A stretch of DNA of 64,000 nt from Mycobacterium sp. MS1601 (lineage in GTDB: Bacteria > Actinomycetota > Actinomycetes > Mycobacteriales > Mycobacteriaceae), in NCBI RefSeq assembly GCF_001984215.1, contig NZ_CP019420.1, positions 6,324,001-6,388,000 of the forward strand, written 5' to 3'. Shown here piece after piece: positions 35,673 through 44,979 of the stretch (position 1 is its first letter; every line of letters begins with the position of its first letter). Both the position numbers and the translations under genes were made by a program. The notes beneath the pieces are model-generated. The model worked only from the letters and a program-made list of their open reading frames with translations, was not told where the DNA came from and searched no databases.

Positions 35673-36506
35673 GTGCCCCAAGGTCTGCTCGCGCTGATCG
35701 TGTCTCTGATGCTGGTGGCGGTGCTGGGGGCGGGTCCGGCCGCCGCCGCTCCCCCGGTGGGGGCGGTGACCACCGCTCCGGACGGTCCGGCGCAGTCGTG
35801 GATGGTCGCCGACATGGACACCGGCACCATCCTGGCCGGTAAGAACCCCACCGCCGCCTCGGCACCGGCCAGCACCATCAAGGTGCTGCTGGCAATGACC
35901 GTGCTCGACCACCTGGACCCCAACAACTTCGCCAGGGCCGCACCGGTGCACACCCAGGTCGAGTGCTCGTGCGTGGGTCTGGTGCCCGGTCAGGCCTACA
36001 CCACCACGCAGTTGTTGGCGGCCATCCTGATGGTGTCGGGCAATGACGCCGCGAACATGCTCGGCGACATGCTCGGCGGCTACCGGGCGGCGATCATGCG
36101 GATGAACGCCAAGGCCCAGTCCGTCGGCGCAACCAGCACCCGCGCGCTGTCACCGTCGGGCCTGGACGGACCCGGCTGGGAATCGCTCACCACGCCAAGG
36201 GATCTGGGCGTCATCTTTCGAGCCGCACTGTCCTATCCCCTGCTGGCGCAGATCATGCGTTCCCCGTCGGCGCAGTTTCCCAGCCGCGACGGCGTCAAGA
36301 CGATCCACAATCAGAACCAGCTGCTGGAGCGCTATCCCGGTGCACTCGGCGGGAAAACGGGTTTCACCAATCTGGCGGGCAAGACCTACGTGGGTGCCGC
36401 CCAGCGCGGCGACCGCCGACTGGTGGTGGTGCAGATGAAGGGCAGCGGCGATCTCTACGGCCAGGCCATGGCGCTGCTGGACTGGGGTTTCGCCCAGCCC
36501 CGTTGA
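35673..36506 (+). CDS. Second D-alanyl-D-alanine carboxypeptidase (DacB-type PBP)
   Basis: A 277-residue paralogue of the preceding gene, with a signal peptide (about residues 1-26, ending AAAA) and the catalytic S67-T-I-K70, S122-G-N124 and K228-T-G230. The GTG at 35673 is the start that best places the signal peptide. The two proteins share long stretches of like sequence (ADMDTG, APASTIK, VECxC, VSGNDAAN, LGGKTGFT), so a tandem duplication is the likely origin. A conserved VECSC pair of cysteines also occurs in the first copy as VECNC. Confidence 0.92.
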   Translation: MPQGLLALIVSLMLVAVLGAGPAAAAPPVGAVTTAPDGPAQSWMVADMDTGTILAGKNPTAASAPASTIKVLLAMTVLDHLDPNNFARAAPVHTQVECSCVGLVPGQAYTTTQLLAAILMVSGNDAANMLGDMLGGYRAAIMRMNAKAQSVGATSTRALSPSGLDGPGWESLTTPRDLGVIFRAALSYPLLAQIMRSPSAQFPSRDGVKTIHNQNQLLERYPGALGGKTGFTNLAGKTYVGAAQRGDRRLVVVQMKGSGDLYGQAMALLDWGFAQPR

Positions 36507-36516
36507 CAGGCGGCTG

Positions 36517-37584
36517 CTAGAACACCCGGCCGCGCAGGATCACCACGTCCGGCGCGCTCAGCACAGCCGCACTGGTTCGCGGATCCTCGGCGAAGCACAG
36601 CAGATCCGCTGACGCGCCGTGCTCCAGACCGGGGCGGCCCAGCCAGCTGCGCGCGGTCCACGATGCCGCCCCGAGCGCTTCGTCGGCACTCATCCCGATG
36701 GTCTTGAGCGCCTCTACCTCATCGGAGATGCGCCCGTGAGCCAGCATGCCGCCGGCGTCGGTACCCGCGTAGATCGGGATGCCGGCATCGTGGGCCGCCG
36801 CCAGACGTGCCCCGCTACGGGCGTACAGATCGTGCATGTGGGCGGCGTAGACGGGATACTTCGTGGCCGCCGCAGCGATGTTGGGGAAGTTCTCGGTGTT
36901 GATCATCGTGGGCACCAGAGCGGTGCCGTGGGAAAGCATCAGCTCGATGACCTCGTCGGTGATGCCGGTGCCGTGCTCGATGCAGTCGATGCCGGCGTTG
37001 ATCAACCCCGGCAGCGCATCCTCACCGAAGACGTGCGCGGTGACCCGGGCACCCTCGGCGTGGGCGGCGTCGATGGCAGCTTTGAGAATCTCATCGGACC
37101 ACAGCGGCGCCAGATCACCGACCCCGCGGTCGATCCAATCCCCCACCAGCTTCACCCAGCCGTCGCCGAACCGGGCTTGTGCGGCCACCACGTCGGGCAG
37201 CTGCGATTCGTCCTCGATGTCGATCGGCAGGCCGGGAATGTAGCGCTTGGGCTTGGCGATGTGCTTTCCCGCCCGGATGATGCGGGGCAGGTCCTCGCGG
37301 TCGTCGATGAAGCGGGTGTCGATGGGTGATCCGGCGTCGCGTAGCAGCAGGGCGCCCACGGCGCGGTCCGCCTCCGCCTGGGTGACGGCCTCCTCGACCG
37401 AGGTGGGCCCACCCGGCCCGAGGCCGACATGGCAGTGGGCGTCCACCAGTCCAGGGATGATCCAGCCCCCGTCGAAGACGGTGTCGGCGCCTGACACCGG
37501 CTCCGCTGACAGCCGGCCGTCCACCACCCACCAGTCCACGAGCTCACCGCCGGGCAGCTCGATACCCCGCAGGTGCAGCCGCAC
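36517..37584 (-). CDS. Metal-dependent amidohydrolase-family protein
   Basis: A 355-residue protein of the amidohydrolase superfamily. It shows the first metal motif HCHVGLG, a central VKLVGDWIDRG which could supply the bridging Lys, histidines in TAHVFGED and CIEHGTG and the last acidic motif in IYAGTDAGG, so the active site looks intact. Substrate unknown; relatives include prolidase- and imidazolonepropionase-like enzymes. It precedes ffh in the same map position as its M. tuberculosis relative. The start is the GTG at 37584, two bases from the ffh stop. Confidence 0.9.
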   Translation of the reverse strand: MRLHLRGIELPGGELVDWWVVDGRLSAEPVSGADTVFDGGWIIPGLVDAHCHVGLGPGGPTSVEEAVTQAEADRAVGALLLRDAGSPIDTRFIDDREDLPRIIRAGKHIAKPKRYIPGLPIDIEDESQLPDVVAAQARFGDGWVKLVGDWIDRGVGDLAPLWSDEILKAAIDAAHAEGARVTAHVFGEDALPGLINAGIDCIEHGTGITDEVIELMLSHGTALVPTMINTENFPNIAAAATKYPVYAAHMHDLYARSGARLAAAHDAGIPIYAGTDAGGMLAHGRISDEVEALKTIGMSADEALGAASWTARSWLGRPGLEHGASADLLCFAEDPRTSAAVLSAPDVVILRGRVF

Positions 37585-37586
37585 GA

Positions 37587-39146
37587 CTACTTCTGCCCCG
37601 GGAACTTCAGCTTCGAGAGGTCGAAATTGGCCAACCCGGGCGGCAGTTCGTCGAGACCTTTGGGCATCTGCGACAGATCAGGGAAGTTACCGGGCAGGCC
37701 GGCGCCCATCGGCGACTTGGGCTGCGTCGGACCGCGACCCTTCTTCTTGCCTGCCTGCTTGTTCTTGCCCTTGGCTGCCTTGCGCCCAGAGTTCTTGCGG
37801 CCGAACGGCATACCCATCTGCCCGGCCATCTGGGACATCATCTTGCGGGCTTCGAAGAAGCGGTCCACCAGCTGATTGACCTCGGACACCGTGACACCGG
37901 AGCCATTGGCGATACGCAGGCGGCGAGAGGCGTTGATGATCTTGGGGTTGGCACGCTCGGCCGGCGTCATACCGCGGATGATGGCCTGCAGCCGATCCAG
38001 CTGGGTGTCGTCGACGGCGGCCAGTGCGTCCTTCATCTGGCCGGCGCCGGGCAGCATACCCAGCAGGTTGCCGATGGGGCCCATCTTGCGAATGGCCAGC
38101 ATCTGCTCCAGGAAGTCCTCGAGCGTCAGCTCACCGGAGCTGATCTTGGCGGCGGCATCCTCGGCCTGCTGCGCGTCGAAAACCTGCTCGGCCTGCTCGA
38201 TGAGCGAGAGCACGTCGCCCATACCGAGGATTCGGCTGGCCATCCGATCGGGGTGGAAGACGTCGAAGTCTTCGAGCTTCTCACCGCTGGAGGCGAACAG
38301 GATCGGCACACCGGTGACCTCACGCACCGACAGCGCAGCACCACCGCGGGCGTCACCGTCGAGCTTGGTCAGCACCACACCGGTGAAGCCGACGCCGGCG
38401 CCGAAGGCTTCGGCAGTGGCCACCGCGTCCTGGCCGATCATGGCGTCGAGCACGAACAGCGTCTCGTCGGGGCGCACGGCATCGCGGATTCCGGCGGCCT
38501 GAGCCATCAAGACGTCGTCGATGCCGAGGCGGCCTGCGGTGTCGACGATGACCACGTCGAAGTGCTTGGCCTTGGCTTCGGCCAAACCGGCCGCGGCCAC
38601 CGACACCGGGTCACCAGGGCCCGCGCCCTCGGTTTCGGGGGCGCTGGGTGCGGTGCCCGGGTGGGGCGCGAAGACGTCGACGCCGGCCCGCTGGCCGACG
38701 ATCTGCAGCTGATTCACCGCGCCGGGACGCTGGAGGTCACAGGCCACCAGCAGCGGCGTATGACCTTGTCCTTTGAGGAACTTGGCGAGCTTGCCGGCCA
38801 GGGTGGTCTTACCGGCACCCTGCAGGCCCGCGAGCATGATCACCGTCGGCGGGGTCTTGGCAAACCTCAGCTGGCGGGTCTCGCCGCCGAGGATGCCGAT
38901 GAGCTCCTCGTTGACGATCTTGACGACCTGCTGGGCGGGGTTCAACGCACCGGAGACCTCGGCGCCCTTGGCGCGTTCCTTGATGCGGTTGATGAAGGCG
39001 CGGACGACGGGCAGCGATACGTCGGCTTCGAGCAGCGCGAGCCGGATCTCCCGAGCCGTGGCGTCGATGTCGGCGTCGGTCAGCCGACCCTTCCCGCGCA
39101 GGCCCGAAAGCGCACCGGTGAGCCGATCGGACAGGGATTCAAACAC
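37587..39146 (-). CDS. ffh: Signal recognition particle protein Ffh
   Basis: The SRP GTPase that takes signal-bearing ribosomes to FtsY. The 519 residues comprise the N domain, the G domain with GLQGAGKTT (G1), DLQRPGA, VIVDTAGR and TKLDG motifs, and the Met-rich M domain with MLGMLPG- and MGMP-like segments. An insertion rich in Ala, Pro and Gly (GTAPSAPETEGAGPGD) lies within the G domain, and a Lys-rich tail (KKKGRGPTQ) is typical of actinobacteria. The ATG is at 39146. Confidence 0.97.
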   Translation of the reverse strand: MFESLSDRLTGALSGLRGKGRLTDADIDATAREIRLALLEADVSLPVVRAFINRIKERAKGAEVSGALNPAQQVVKIVNEELIGILGGETRQLRFAKTPPTVIMLAGLQGAGKTTLAGKLAKFLKGQGHTPLLVACDLQRPGAVNQLQIVGQRAGVDVFAPHPGTAPSAPETEGAGPGDPVSVAAAGLAEAKAKHFDVVIVDTAGRLGIDDVLMAQAAGIRDAVRPDETLFVLDAMIGQDAVATAEAFGAGVGFTGVVLTKLDGDARGGAALSVREVTGVPILFASSGEKLEDFDVFHPDRMASRILGMGDVLSLIEQAEQVFDAQQAEDAAAKISSGELTLEDFLEQMLAIRKMGPIGNLLGMLPGAGQMKDALAAVDDTQLDRLQAIIRGMTPAERANPKIINASRRLRIANGSGVTVSEVNQLVDRFFEARKMMSQMAGQMGMPFGRKNSGRKAAKGKNKQAGKKKGRGPTQPKSPMGAGLPGNFPDLSQMPKGLDELPPGLANFDLSKLKFPGQK

Positions 39147-39160
39147 CCGGCAAGCCTACG

Positions 39161-40081
39161 TCAGCCGCCCGCGATGATCGCCCTGGCCACCTCGATCGCG
39201 CGATCGATCGGCACCGCGAAACCGATACCGATATTGCCCGCCTCAGCGCCACCCACGGTGGCAATGGCCGTGTTCATCCCGATCACCTGGCCCTCCAGAT
39301 TGGCCAGCGGCCCGCCCGAATTGCCCGGGTTGATCGATGCGTCGGTCTGCAGCAACTGCTGCTCGGGCTGGGGACCCAACCGTGCCGTCCGGTCGACTGC
39401 GCTGATGATGCCCGCGGTGACCGTGCTGGCCAGCCCCAGCGGGGCGCCTGCGGCGATGACGGGCTGGCCGATGGCGACACCGCTGCTGACCCCTAGCGCC
39501 GCCGGCGGTGGCGGATCGCCGGTCATCTCCAGCACCGCGACATCGATCTGCGGATCGCTGCCGACCACCCTGGCCGCACCACGACGGCCGTCCGACATCC
39601 GCACCAACACCCGCTGAAACCCTTCGACGACGTGGCTGTTCGTCATGATGCGGCCCTGCTCGTCGATGACAAAGCCGGATCCGCGGCTGTTGCCCGCCGC
39701 CACCTGCACCACGCTGGGTAGCAGTGCCGCCGCGGCGGACCGTGCGTCCGGTGCCGCGCCCGCGACCGCAGGCGACGGCGCGCTCTGCCGTAACACCGGC
39801 ACCGTGGTGATCTCCGCGGCTGCCCACAGCCCGGTACCGGCACCAGCTGCGCCGCCGGCCAGCAGACAGGTAGTGACCAGCAGCGCGAGGCCGGCTCTGG
39901 AGCGCCGGGGCGCCACCGGTGCCGCAAGGGGTGACGGCACCGGTGGCGCGGCATGGGAGGACCCGCCACCGATTCGTGTCGGAACCGGCGGCGGCGCGAC
40001 CGGCGGCGGTGGGGGCGGCGCGCTGCCCGGAGTCAGGAAGGTCGGTCCCGCCGGACGGGTGCCGAGATCGAACTCAGACAT
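39161..40081 (-). CDS. Membrane-anchored S1C trypsin-like serine protease without PDZ domain
   Basis: A 306-residue HtrA-type protease. A Pro-rich cytoplasmic N terminus (residues 20-60) is followed by one membrane helix (about 64-88) and a chymotrypsin fold with the complete triad His150 (TNSHVVEG), Asp180 (DPQIDVAVL) and Ser255 (NPGNSGGPL). It ends straight after the protease domain, so it lacks the PDZ domain of ordinary HtrA. The catalytic domain would face outside the cytoplasm. It is the last gene of a moxR-DUF58-VWA operon and starts 11 bases after the VWA gene. Confidence 0.9.
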   Translation of the reverse strand: MSEFDLGTRPAGPTFLTPGSAPPPPPPVAPPPVPTRIGGGSSHAAPPVPSPLAAPVAPRRSRAGLALLVTTCLLAGGAAGAGTGLWAAAEITTVPVLRQSAPSPAVAGAAPDARSAAAALLPSVVQVAAGNSRGSGFVIDEQGRIMTNSHVVEGFQRVLVRMSDGRRGAARVVGSDPQIDVAVLEMTGDPPPPAALGVSSGVAIGQPVIAAGAPLGLASTVTAGIISAVDRTARLGPQPEQQLLQTDASINPGNSGGPLANLEGQVIGMNTAIATVGGAEAGNIGIGFAVPIDRAIEVARAIIAGG

Positions 40082-40092
40082 GTGTGCTCCTG

Positions 40093-41061
40093 TCAGACCA
40101 GTCGGGAGAACCAGCGCATCGACAGCCCGGCGGCGACGATGCCGAAGGCCAGGGCCAGAGCGGCGACAAACGGGGTGACCTCGCGCCACTCGGTGCGCCA
40201 CCCGATGGACGAGCCGATATCGCGGTAGACCTGCTCCAATTCGTCGCTGCTCTCGGCGGAGTAGGCGATGCCGCCGGTGGCCTCGGCCAGTTCGGTCAGG
40301 GTGCGCACGTCGACGGGTACGGGGATCGCGTAGCCCCCGGTGTCCAGGACGCCACCGTCGGTGCCGTAGGCGATGGTGGACACCGGCACCCCGGCCGCCA
40401 CCGCCGCCAAAGCTGCTTCGTCGATACCGCGACCCGCGGTGTTGCTGCCGTCCGACAGCAGCACCACGTGGGCGGGCAGCCGGTCCCGACCCTCTTCCGG
40501 CGCGTCCTCGGTCTCGCCGGCGACGGTCAGTATCTGATCCAGCGACGTGAACACCCCCTCGCCGATAGCGGTCCGCGACTGGGTGCCCAGCATCTGCAGA
40601 CTGGCGGCGGCCGCCTCGTGGTCGGTGTCGGGGCGGTGCACCACCGACGTCGCCCCGGCGAAGGTCACCACTCCGACATTGAAGGTGTCGGGCAACTGCT
40701 CGATGAAGTCGCCCGCTGCCGCCACCGCCGCGGTGAGCCGGTCCGGGCTGACGTCGCGGGCCTGCATCGACTCCGAGGTGTCCAGGGCGACGATGATGGT
40801 GGCCCGCTCATACGGCACCCGTACCGGCATCTCCGGCCGGGCCGCCGCCAGTCCACACAGCGCCAGCGCCATCAGCAGCAGCGCCGCGGGCAGGTGCCTG
40901 CGCCACTTCGGCCGTTCCGGAATCACCTTGTCCAGCAACGGAAGTGCTGCGAACCGCACGACGTAACGCTGCCTGCGCCGGACGGTGACGACGTAGGTGA
41001 GCGCCAGCAGCGCCACCGGTACCAGCATCAGCAGGCCCAGAGGGAACAGGAACGTCATCAT
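40093..41061 (-). CDS. VWA-domain (BatA-like) membrane protein
   Basis: A 322-residue protein with membrane helices at about 3-24 and 60-75 in a BatA-like arrangement, then a von Willebrand A domain carrying the metal-ion site D-T-S-E-S in IVALDTSES and a further helix near the C terminus (VAALALAFGIVAAGLSM). VWA proteins of this type form complexes with MoxR ATPases and DUF58 proteins. The start overlaps the stop of the DUF58 gene by four bases. Confidence 0.92.
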   Translation of the reverse strand: MMTFLFPLGLLMLVPVALLALTYVVTVRRRQRYVVRFAALPLLDKVIPERPKWRRHLPAALLLMALALCGLAAARPEMPVRVPYERATIIVALDTSESMQARDVSPDRLTAAVAAAGDFIEQLPDTFNVGVVTFAGATSVVHRPDTDHEAAAASLQMLGTQSRTAIGEGVFTSLDQILTVAGETEDAPEEGRDRLPAHVVLLSDGSNTAGRGIDEAALAAVAAGVPVSTIAYGTDGGVLDTGGYAIPVPVDVRTLTELAEATGGIAYSAESSDELEQVYRDIGSSIGWRTEWREVTPFVAALALAFGIVAAGLSMRWFSRLV

Positions 41062-41966
41062 CGGCGCGCTCCCCGGCGGCGCAGGGTGCGCTGCCGCTGG
41101 CGCAGGAACCGGGCCAGGTCACGGATCCAGTCCCGTCCCGTGCTGGCTTTGAGGTGGTCAGCCCCGCTGGCGGTGATAGCCGAGGCCACCGCGGCGCGAT
41201 GTGCTTCGGCGGCGTCGCGGTACTGGCTTCGCAGCCGCCGGTCGGACGTCCAGACCTGGCGCTGCCGGCCGGATTCCGGGTCCACCAAAGTCACCGCTCC
41301 GATGTCGGGCAGTTCCAGTTCACGGGGGTCGACGATCTCGACCACCACCACGTCATGGCGGTTGACCAGTCGCCGCAGCGGGCCCTGCCAGTCGAAGGGA
41401 GCGGCATCGGCGCCGTCGGGGTCCAGGAAGTCCGAGACCACCACCCGCAGGCCCGGCCCGCCGCGGCGCGCACCCAATGCGGTCATCGCCTGCGCCAGGC
41501 CCGGTGAGCCGGGGCCGGTGCGGGCGCTGCGCAACGCCCGGGCCGCGCGCGACGCCGCCAGTTTGGCCCGGTCCGGCCGCTGCCAGGACAGCCCATCGGC
41601 ACCGAAGGTGGCCACGCCCAACGTGTTTCCCGGCGCGTCGGTGAGCAGACCGAGGGCCCAGACGATGCGGGCCGCCAGGTCCAGCTTCTCCTCGGAGACG
41701 GTGCCGAACGCCATGCTGGGGCTGGTGTCCACCAGCACCCAGGTGTCGAGCCGGTTGTCCGCGCGCGGACGCCAGACGTGCGGCTCACCCGAGCGCGCGG
41801 TGATGTTCCAGTCGATGTGGCGCACGTCGTCGCCGGGCTGGTAGCGCACCACCTCCTCGCGTTCGGAGCCGACACCCAGCCGCATCCCCTCGTGATCGCC
41901 GGTGAGCAGGCTGTCGATGCGCCGGCGCAGGCCCAGGTCCAGTGCCTGCCAGGGGGGCGCAGTCAC
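41058..41966 (-). CDS. DUF58 domain protein, VWA-like partner of MoxR
   Basis: A 302-residue protein with the family hallmark DDVRHIDWNITARSGEPHVW and a VWA-like fold with a metal-site motif (LVDTSPSM). DUF58 proteins act with MoxR AAA+ ATPases in quality control or metal-centre loading; this one lacks obvious membrane helices. The GTG at 41966 overlaps the moxR stop (GTGA), and its own stop overlaps the VWA gene, so all are co-translated. Confidence 0.92.
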   Translation of the reverse strand: MTAPPWQALDLGLRRRIDSLLTGDHEGMRLGVGSEREEVVRYQPGDDVRHIDWNITARSGEPHVWRPRADNRLDTWVLVDTSPSMAFGTVSEEKLDLAARIVWALGLLTDAPGNTLGVATFGADGLSWQRPDRAKLAASRAARALRSARTGPGSPGLAQAMTALGARRGGPGLRVVVSDFLDPDGADAAPFDWQGPLRRLVNRHDVVVVEIVDPRELELPDIGAVTLVDPESGRQRQVWTSDRRLRSQYRDAAEAHRAAVASAITASGADHLKASTGRDWIRDLARFLRQRQRTLRRRGARR

Positions 41967-42973
41967 GAGGCCACCTCGGTGAGCTGTTGGCTGTTGGGCG
42001 CGACCACCGGAGGCGGCACACACTCCAGCAGCGTCGCGATCACCGCGCGGGGTTCCACTCCGTCGGCCACCGCGTCGAAGGTCAGCACCAGGCGGTGGGC
42101 CAGGACGTCGGGGGCGATGTCGGCGACGTCGGCGGGCAGTACGTAGTCGCGGCCCCGCAGCACCGCGAGCGCCCGGCTGGCGGACAGCAGCCCCAACGAG
42201 CCACGTGGTCCCACCCCGTACTCCAGCACGCCGGCAATGGCGTCGGCGCCGTACTCCACCGGCTCGCGGGTGGCCATCACCAACCGCACGATGTAGTGCG
42301 CCACCGCGTGGTGCACGAAGACCTCTTCGGTGGCGCGCTGCAGACGCAGCACGTCGGCGGGTTCCATCAGTCGGCGGGCGCGCGGCGGTGTCGAGCCCAT
42401 CCTGGCCAGGATGGCCATCTCCTCGAGTTCGTTCGGATGGGTCAGGTCGATCTTCAGCAGGAACCGGTCCCGCTGAGCCTCGGGCAGGTGGTACACGCCA
42501 TCGGTCTCGATGGGATTCTGGGTGGCCAGCACCAGAAACGGTTCGGGCAGGGCGAAGCTCCGCCCGCCGATGCTGACCTGCCTCTCCGCCATCGCCTCCA
42601 GTAGCGCCGACTGCACCTTGGCCGGAGCGCGATTGATCTCATCGGCCAGCACCAGGTTGGCGAAGACGGGCCCCAGCTCGATGTCGAAGGTCTCCGTCGA
42701 AGGCCGCCACACCCGGGTGCCCATGATGTCGGCGGGCATCAGGTCCGGAGTGAACTGCAGCCGGTTGAAGCTGCCGCCCACCACGGTGGCCACGGTGCGC
42801 ACCGCCAGTGTCTTGGCCAGCCCGGGTACCCCTTCCAGCAGGACGTGCCCGCCGGCCAGCAAGCCGACCAGTAGTCGCTCCAGCATCGAATCCTGGCCGA
42901 CGACAACGTGCTTCATTTCGAAGAGTGCGCGCTCAACCAGTGGCCCGTACGCCTCGGTGTCGTGATCGCTCAT
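41963..42973 (-). CDS. MoxR-family AAA+ ATPase
   Basis: A 336-residue AAA+ chaperone-like ATPase. It has Walker A GVPGLAKT, Walker B VLADEINRAP, sensor 1 in VLATQNPIE and a C-terminal lid with LVMATREP. It heads an operon with DUF58, VWA and a serine protease. I chose the ATG at 42973 (MSDHDTEAYG); a GTG at 42982 would add three residues. In other bacteria such sets assist stress response or maturation of a client enzyme; the client here is unknown. Confidence 0.93.
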   Translation of the reverse strand: MSDHDTEAYGPLVERALFEMKHVVVGQDSMLERLLVGLLAGGHVLLEGVPGLAKTLAVRTVATVVGGSFNRLQFTPDLMPADIMGTRVWRPSTETFDIELGPVFANLVLADEINRAPAKVQSALLEAMAERQVSIGGRSFALPEPFLVLATQNPIETDGVYHLPEAQRDRFLLKIDLTHPNELEEMAILARMGSTPPRARRLMEPADVLRLQRATEEVFVHHAVAHYIVRLVMATREPVEYGADAIAGVLEYGVGPRGSLGLLSASRALAVLRGRDYVLPADVADIAPDVLAHRLVLTFDAVADGVEPRAVIATLLECVPPPVVAPNSQQLTEVAS

Positions 42974-42998
42974 GGCACCCACTTCATCAGCCGGAGGC

Positions 42999-43035
42999 GA
43001 AAACCCCGGAAAACTCCGACGAAAGACGACCGAAA
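42999..43035. promoter_or_regulatory. Four phased GAAA motifs between moxR operon and response regulator gene
   Basis: GAAA occurs at 42999, 43009, 43021 and 43032, spaced 10, 12 and 11 bases, that is about one helical turn each, in the 105-base divergent region. Direct repeats at one-turn spacing are the usual target of OmpR-family regulators, so the response regulator next door may bind here to control itself and the moxR operon. TACCCT at 43065-43070 could be the -10 of a leaderless regulator transcript. Confidence 0.35.
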
Positions 43036-43078
43036 GCCAAGTGGTCGCGGTGCCGAGTCGCCGCTACCCTCGGCTGAC

Positions 43079-43771
43079 ATGCGGGTTCTGATCGTCGAGG
43101 ACGAAGAGGGGTTGGTCAGCGCACTCCGCATCGGTCTGCAGCGCGAAGGATATGCGGTGGACACCGCGCTGTCGGAAGCCGAAGCGGTCCACCGGCTCAC
43201 CGTCAACGCCTACGACGTCGCACTGGTGGACGTCAACCTGCCTGACGGTGACGGGCTGGACCTGGCACGGCGGCTGCGCGCCGGTGAGATCGACTCCCCC
43301 GCCGGACGTGAGATCCGAATCATCATGCTGACCGCGTTGGGCACTCTGCCCGACCGGGTGCGGGGGCTGGATGCGGGTGCCGATGACTACATCGTCAAGC
43401 CGTTCGCGCTGGCCGAGCTGACGGCGCGATTGCGGGCCGTTCTGCGTCGCGAGGTGTCAGGCGATTCCTCGGTGCTACGCCTGGGCGACATCACCGTGGA
43501 CACCGCCCGCCAGATCGTCCGTCGCGGCGGCCGCGAGGTGGATCTGACGCTCAAGGAGTTCTCGGTGCTGCGGTATTTGATGACCCGGCCCGATCACGTG
43601 GTCTCGGCCGAGCAGATCCTCGAACACGTCTGGGATGAGAATGCCGACCCGTTCACCCAGACCGTGCGGGTGACGGTCGGGACGTTGCGCCGCAAACTCA
43701 CCCTCGGTAGCGAAGAACAGGTGTTGCACACACTGGTCGGCCGCGGTTACCGACTGCGCATCCCTGCCTGA
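43079..43771 (+). CDS. OmpR/PhoB-family response regulator
   Basis: A 230-residue DNA-binding response regulator. The receiver domain has Asp7, Glu8 and the phospho-acceptor Asp51 (VALVDVNLPDGDGL), Thr85 and Lys107 (DYIVKPFA), followed by a winged-helix domain with LTLKEFSVLRYLM and a recognition-helix region ending GRGYRLRIPA. The ATG at 43079 lies only 9 bases after TACCCT, so the messenger may be leaderless. Its stop overlaps the start of the kinase gene (TGATG). The signal and regulon are unknown; the moxR operon is divergent from it. Confidence 0.94.
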   Translation: MRVLIVEDEEGLVSALRIGLQREGYAVDTALSEAEAVHRLTVNAYDVALVDVNLPDGDGLDLARRLRAGEIDSPAGREIRIIMLTALGTLPDRVRGLDAGADDYIVKPFALAELTARLRAVLRREVSGDSSVLRLGDITVDTARQIVRRGGREVDLTLKEFSVLRYLMTRPDHVVSAEQILEHVWDENADPFTQTVRVTVGTLRRKLTLGSEEQVLHTLVGRGYRLRIPA

Positions 43772-44979
43772 TGCGCACCATCCGGGTGCGGCTGGCCCTC
43801 ACCACATCCTGTTGGCTGTCGGTGATCTCGGCGCTGATCCTGGCCGGGGTGTACTTCGCGCTGTCGAGGACCATCGACGCCGCGCCGTTGGACCCGGTGA
43901 CCGTCAAGAAGTTCGACCGCAAGTCCGACGGCACCATGGTCTACCGGGTGGGCGAGAGTTTCCAGGCGGCCGACCTGGAAAGTGTGCAACGGGCGGTGAA
44001 CTACTCGACGCTGGAGACGCTGCGGGACTACTCGCTGCTGGCGTTGGGTGCGATCTTTGTGATCAGTCTGGTGGTCGGCTGGTTCGTGGCCGGGCGGCTG
44101 CTGCGGCCGGTCGGCGAGATCACCCGCACCGCCAATCGCCTTTCCGCCAGCGACCTTTCGCAGCGCATCAATGCCACCGGCCCGAAAGACGAGCTGCGGA
44201 CGCTGGCCGACACCATCGACGGCATGCTGGACCGGCTCGACGAGGCGTTTCGCACCGAACGGGCACTGGTCGAGGACGTCTCGCATGAACTGCGCAACCC
44301 GGTGGCGGTGGTGCAGGCCAATGTCGAGGCCGTGCTGGCCGACGAGCACTCCACCGCCGAGGAACGGGCGCATGCGCTGGCGGTGATCAGCCGTGCCACC
44401 AGCCGGATGTCACGTCTGCTGGAGGATCTGCTGGCGACCGCGCGACGACGCTCCGGTTCGTTCGCCGATCAGCCGGTGGATCTCGAATCGTTCGCCCAGG
44501 ATGTGGTCGACGAGCATCGACTGCTGGCCGAGGAACGGCCACTGCAGGTGATCACCCGCATGTCCCCCGGCCCCGTGGTGTACGCCGATCCCGAATCGTT
44601 GGCCCGCGCTCTGGCCAACCTGTTGTCCAACGCCATCCGGCTGGCGCCCAAGGGCTCTGAGCTGACCATCGCCAGCGGCAGCACCCGCGGCTGGGCCTGG
44701 GTGGCGGTGCGCGATCAGGGCCCGGGAATCGCCGAGGAAGAGCAGCAGCGGGTGTTCGACAGGTTCCGACGAGGCCACCCGGCCCCCGAGAAAAGAGTGG
44801 GCCGCGGCTCGGGTCTGGGGCTGGCCATCGCGCGGCAGATCGTCGAGAGCCACGAGGGCAAGCTGGCCTTGTACAGCGCACTCGGTGTCGGCAGCACCTT
44901 CGTGATCTGGTTGCCGGACCGGGCCATCGCCAACCGGCCCGAGCGCAGCGACCAACCGCCGCTGGACTGCCCGCTCTAG
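43771..44979 (+). CDS. Sensor histidine kinase
   Basis: A 402-residue partner kinase. Membrane helices at about 13-31 and 88-108 enclose an extracellular sensor region of about 55 residues, followed by a HAMP linker ([25 protein letters not shown]), the dimerisation helix with His172 ([10 protein letters not shown]) and the ATPase domain with N box NLLSNAIR, G1 DQGPGIAE and G2 GRGSGLGLA. The short sensor region suggests detection of a small ligand or a membrane state. The TAG stop shares a CTAG with the convergent glnD stop. Confidence 0.94.
   Translation: MRTIRVRLALTTSCWLSVISALILAGVYFALSRTIDAAPLDPVTVKKFDRKSDGTMVYRVGESFQAADLESVQRAVNYSTLETLRDYSLLALGAIFVISLVVGWFVAGRLLRPVGEITRTANRLSASDLSQRINATGPKDELRTLADTIDGMLDRLDEAFRTERALVEDVSHELRNPVAVVQANVEAVLADEHSTAEERAHALAVISRATSRMSRLLEDLLATARRRSGSFADQPVDLESFAQDVVDEHRLLAEERPLQVITRMSPGPVVYADPESLARALANLLSNAIRLAPKGSELTIASGSTRGWAWVAVRDQGPGIAEEEQQRVFDRFRRGHPAPEKRVGRGSGLGLAIARQIVESHEGKLALYSALGVGSTFVIWLPDRAIANRPERSDQPPLDCPL

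Noticed and set aside
39919..41844. Long plus-strand frame across the protease, VWA and DUF58 genes
   Set aside because: It crosses three well-supported minus-strand genes and their overlaps and reads as low-complexity Arg/Ser-rich sequence.
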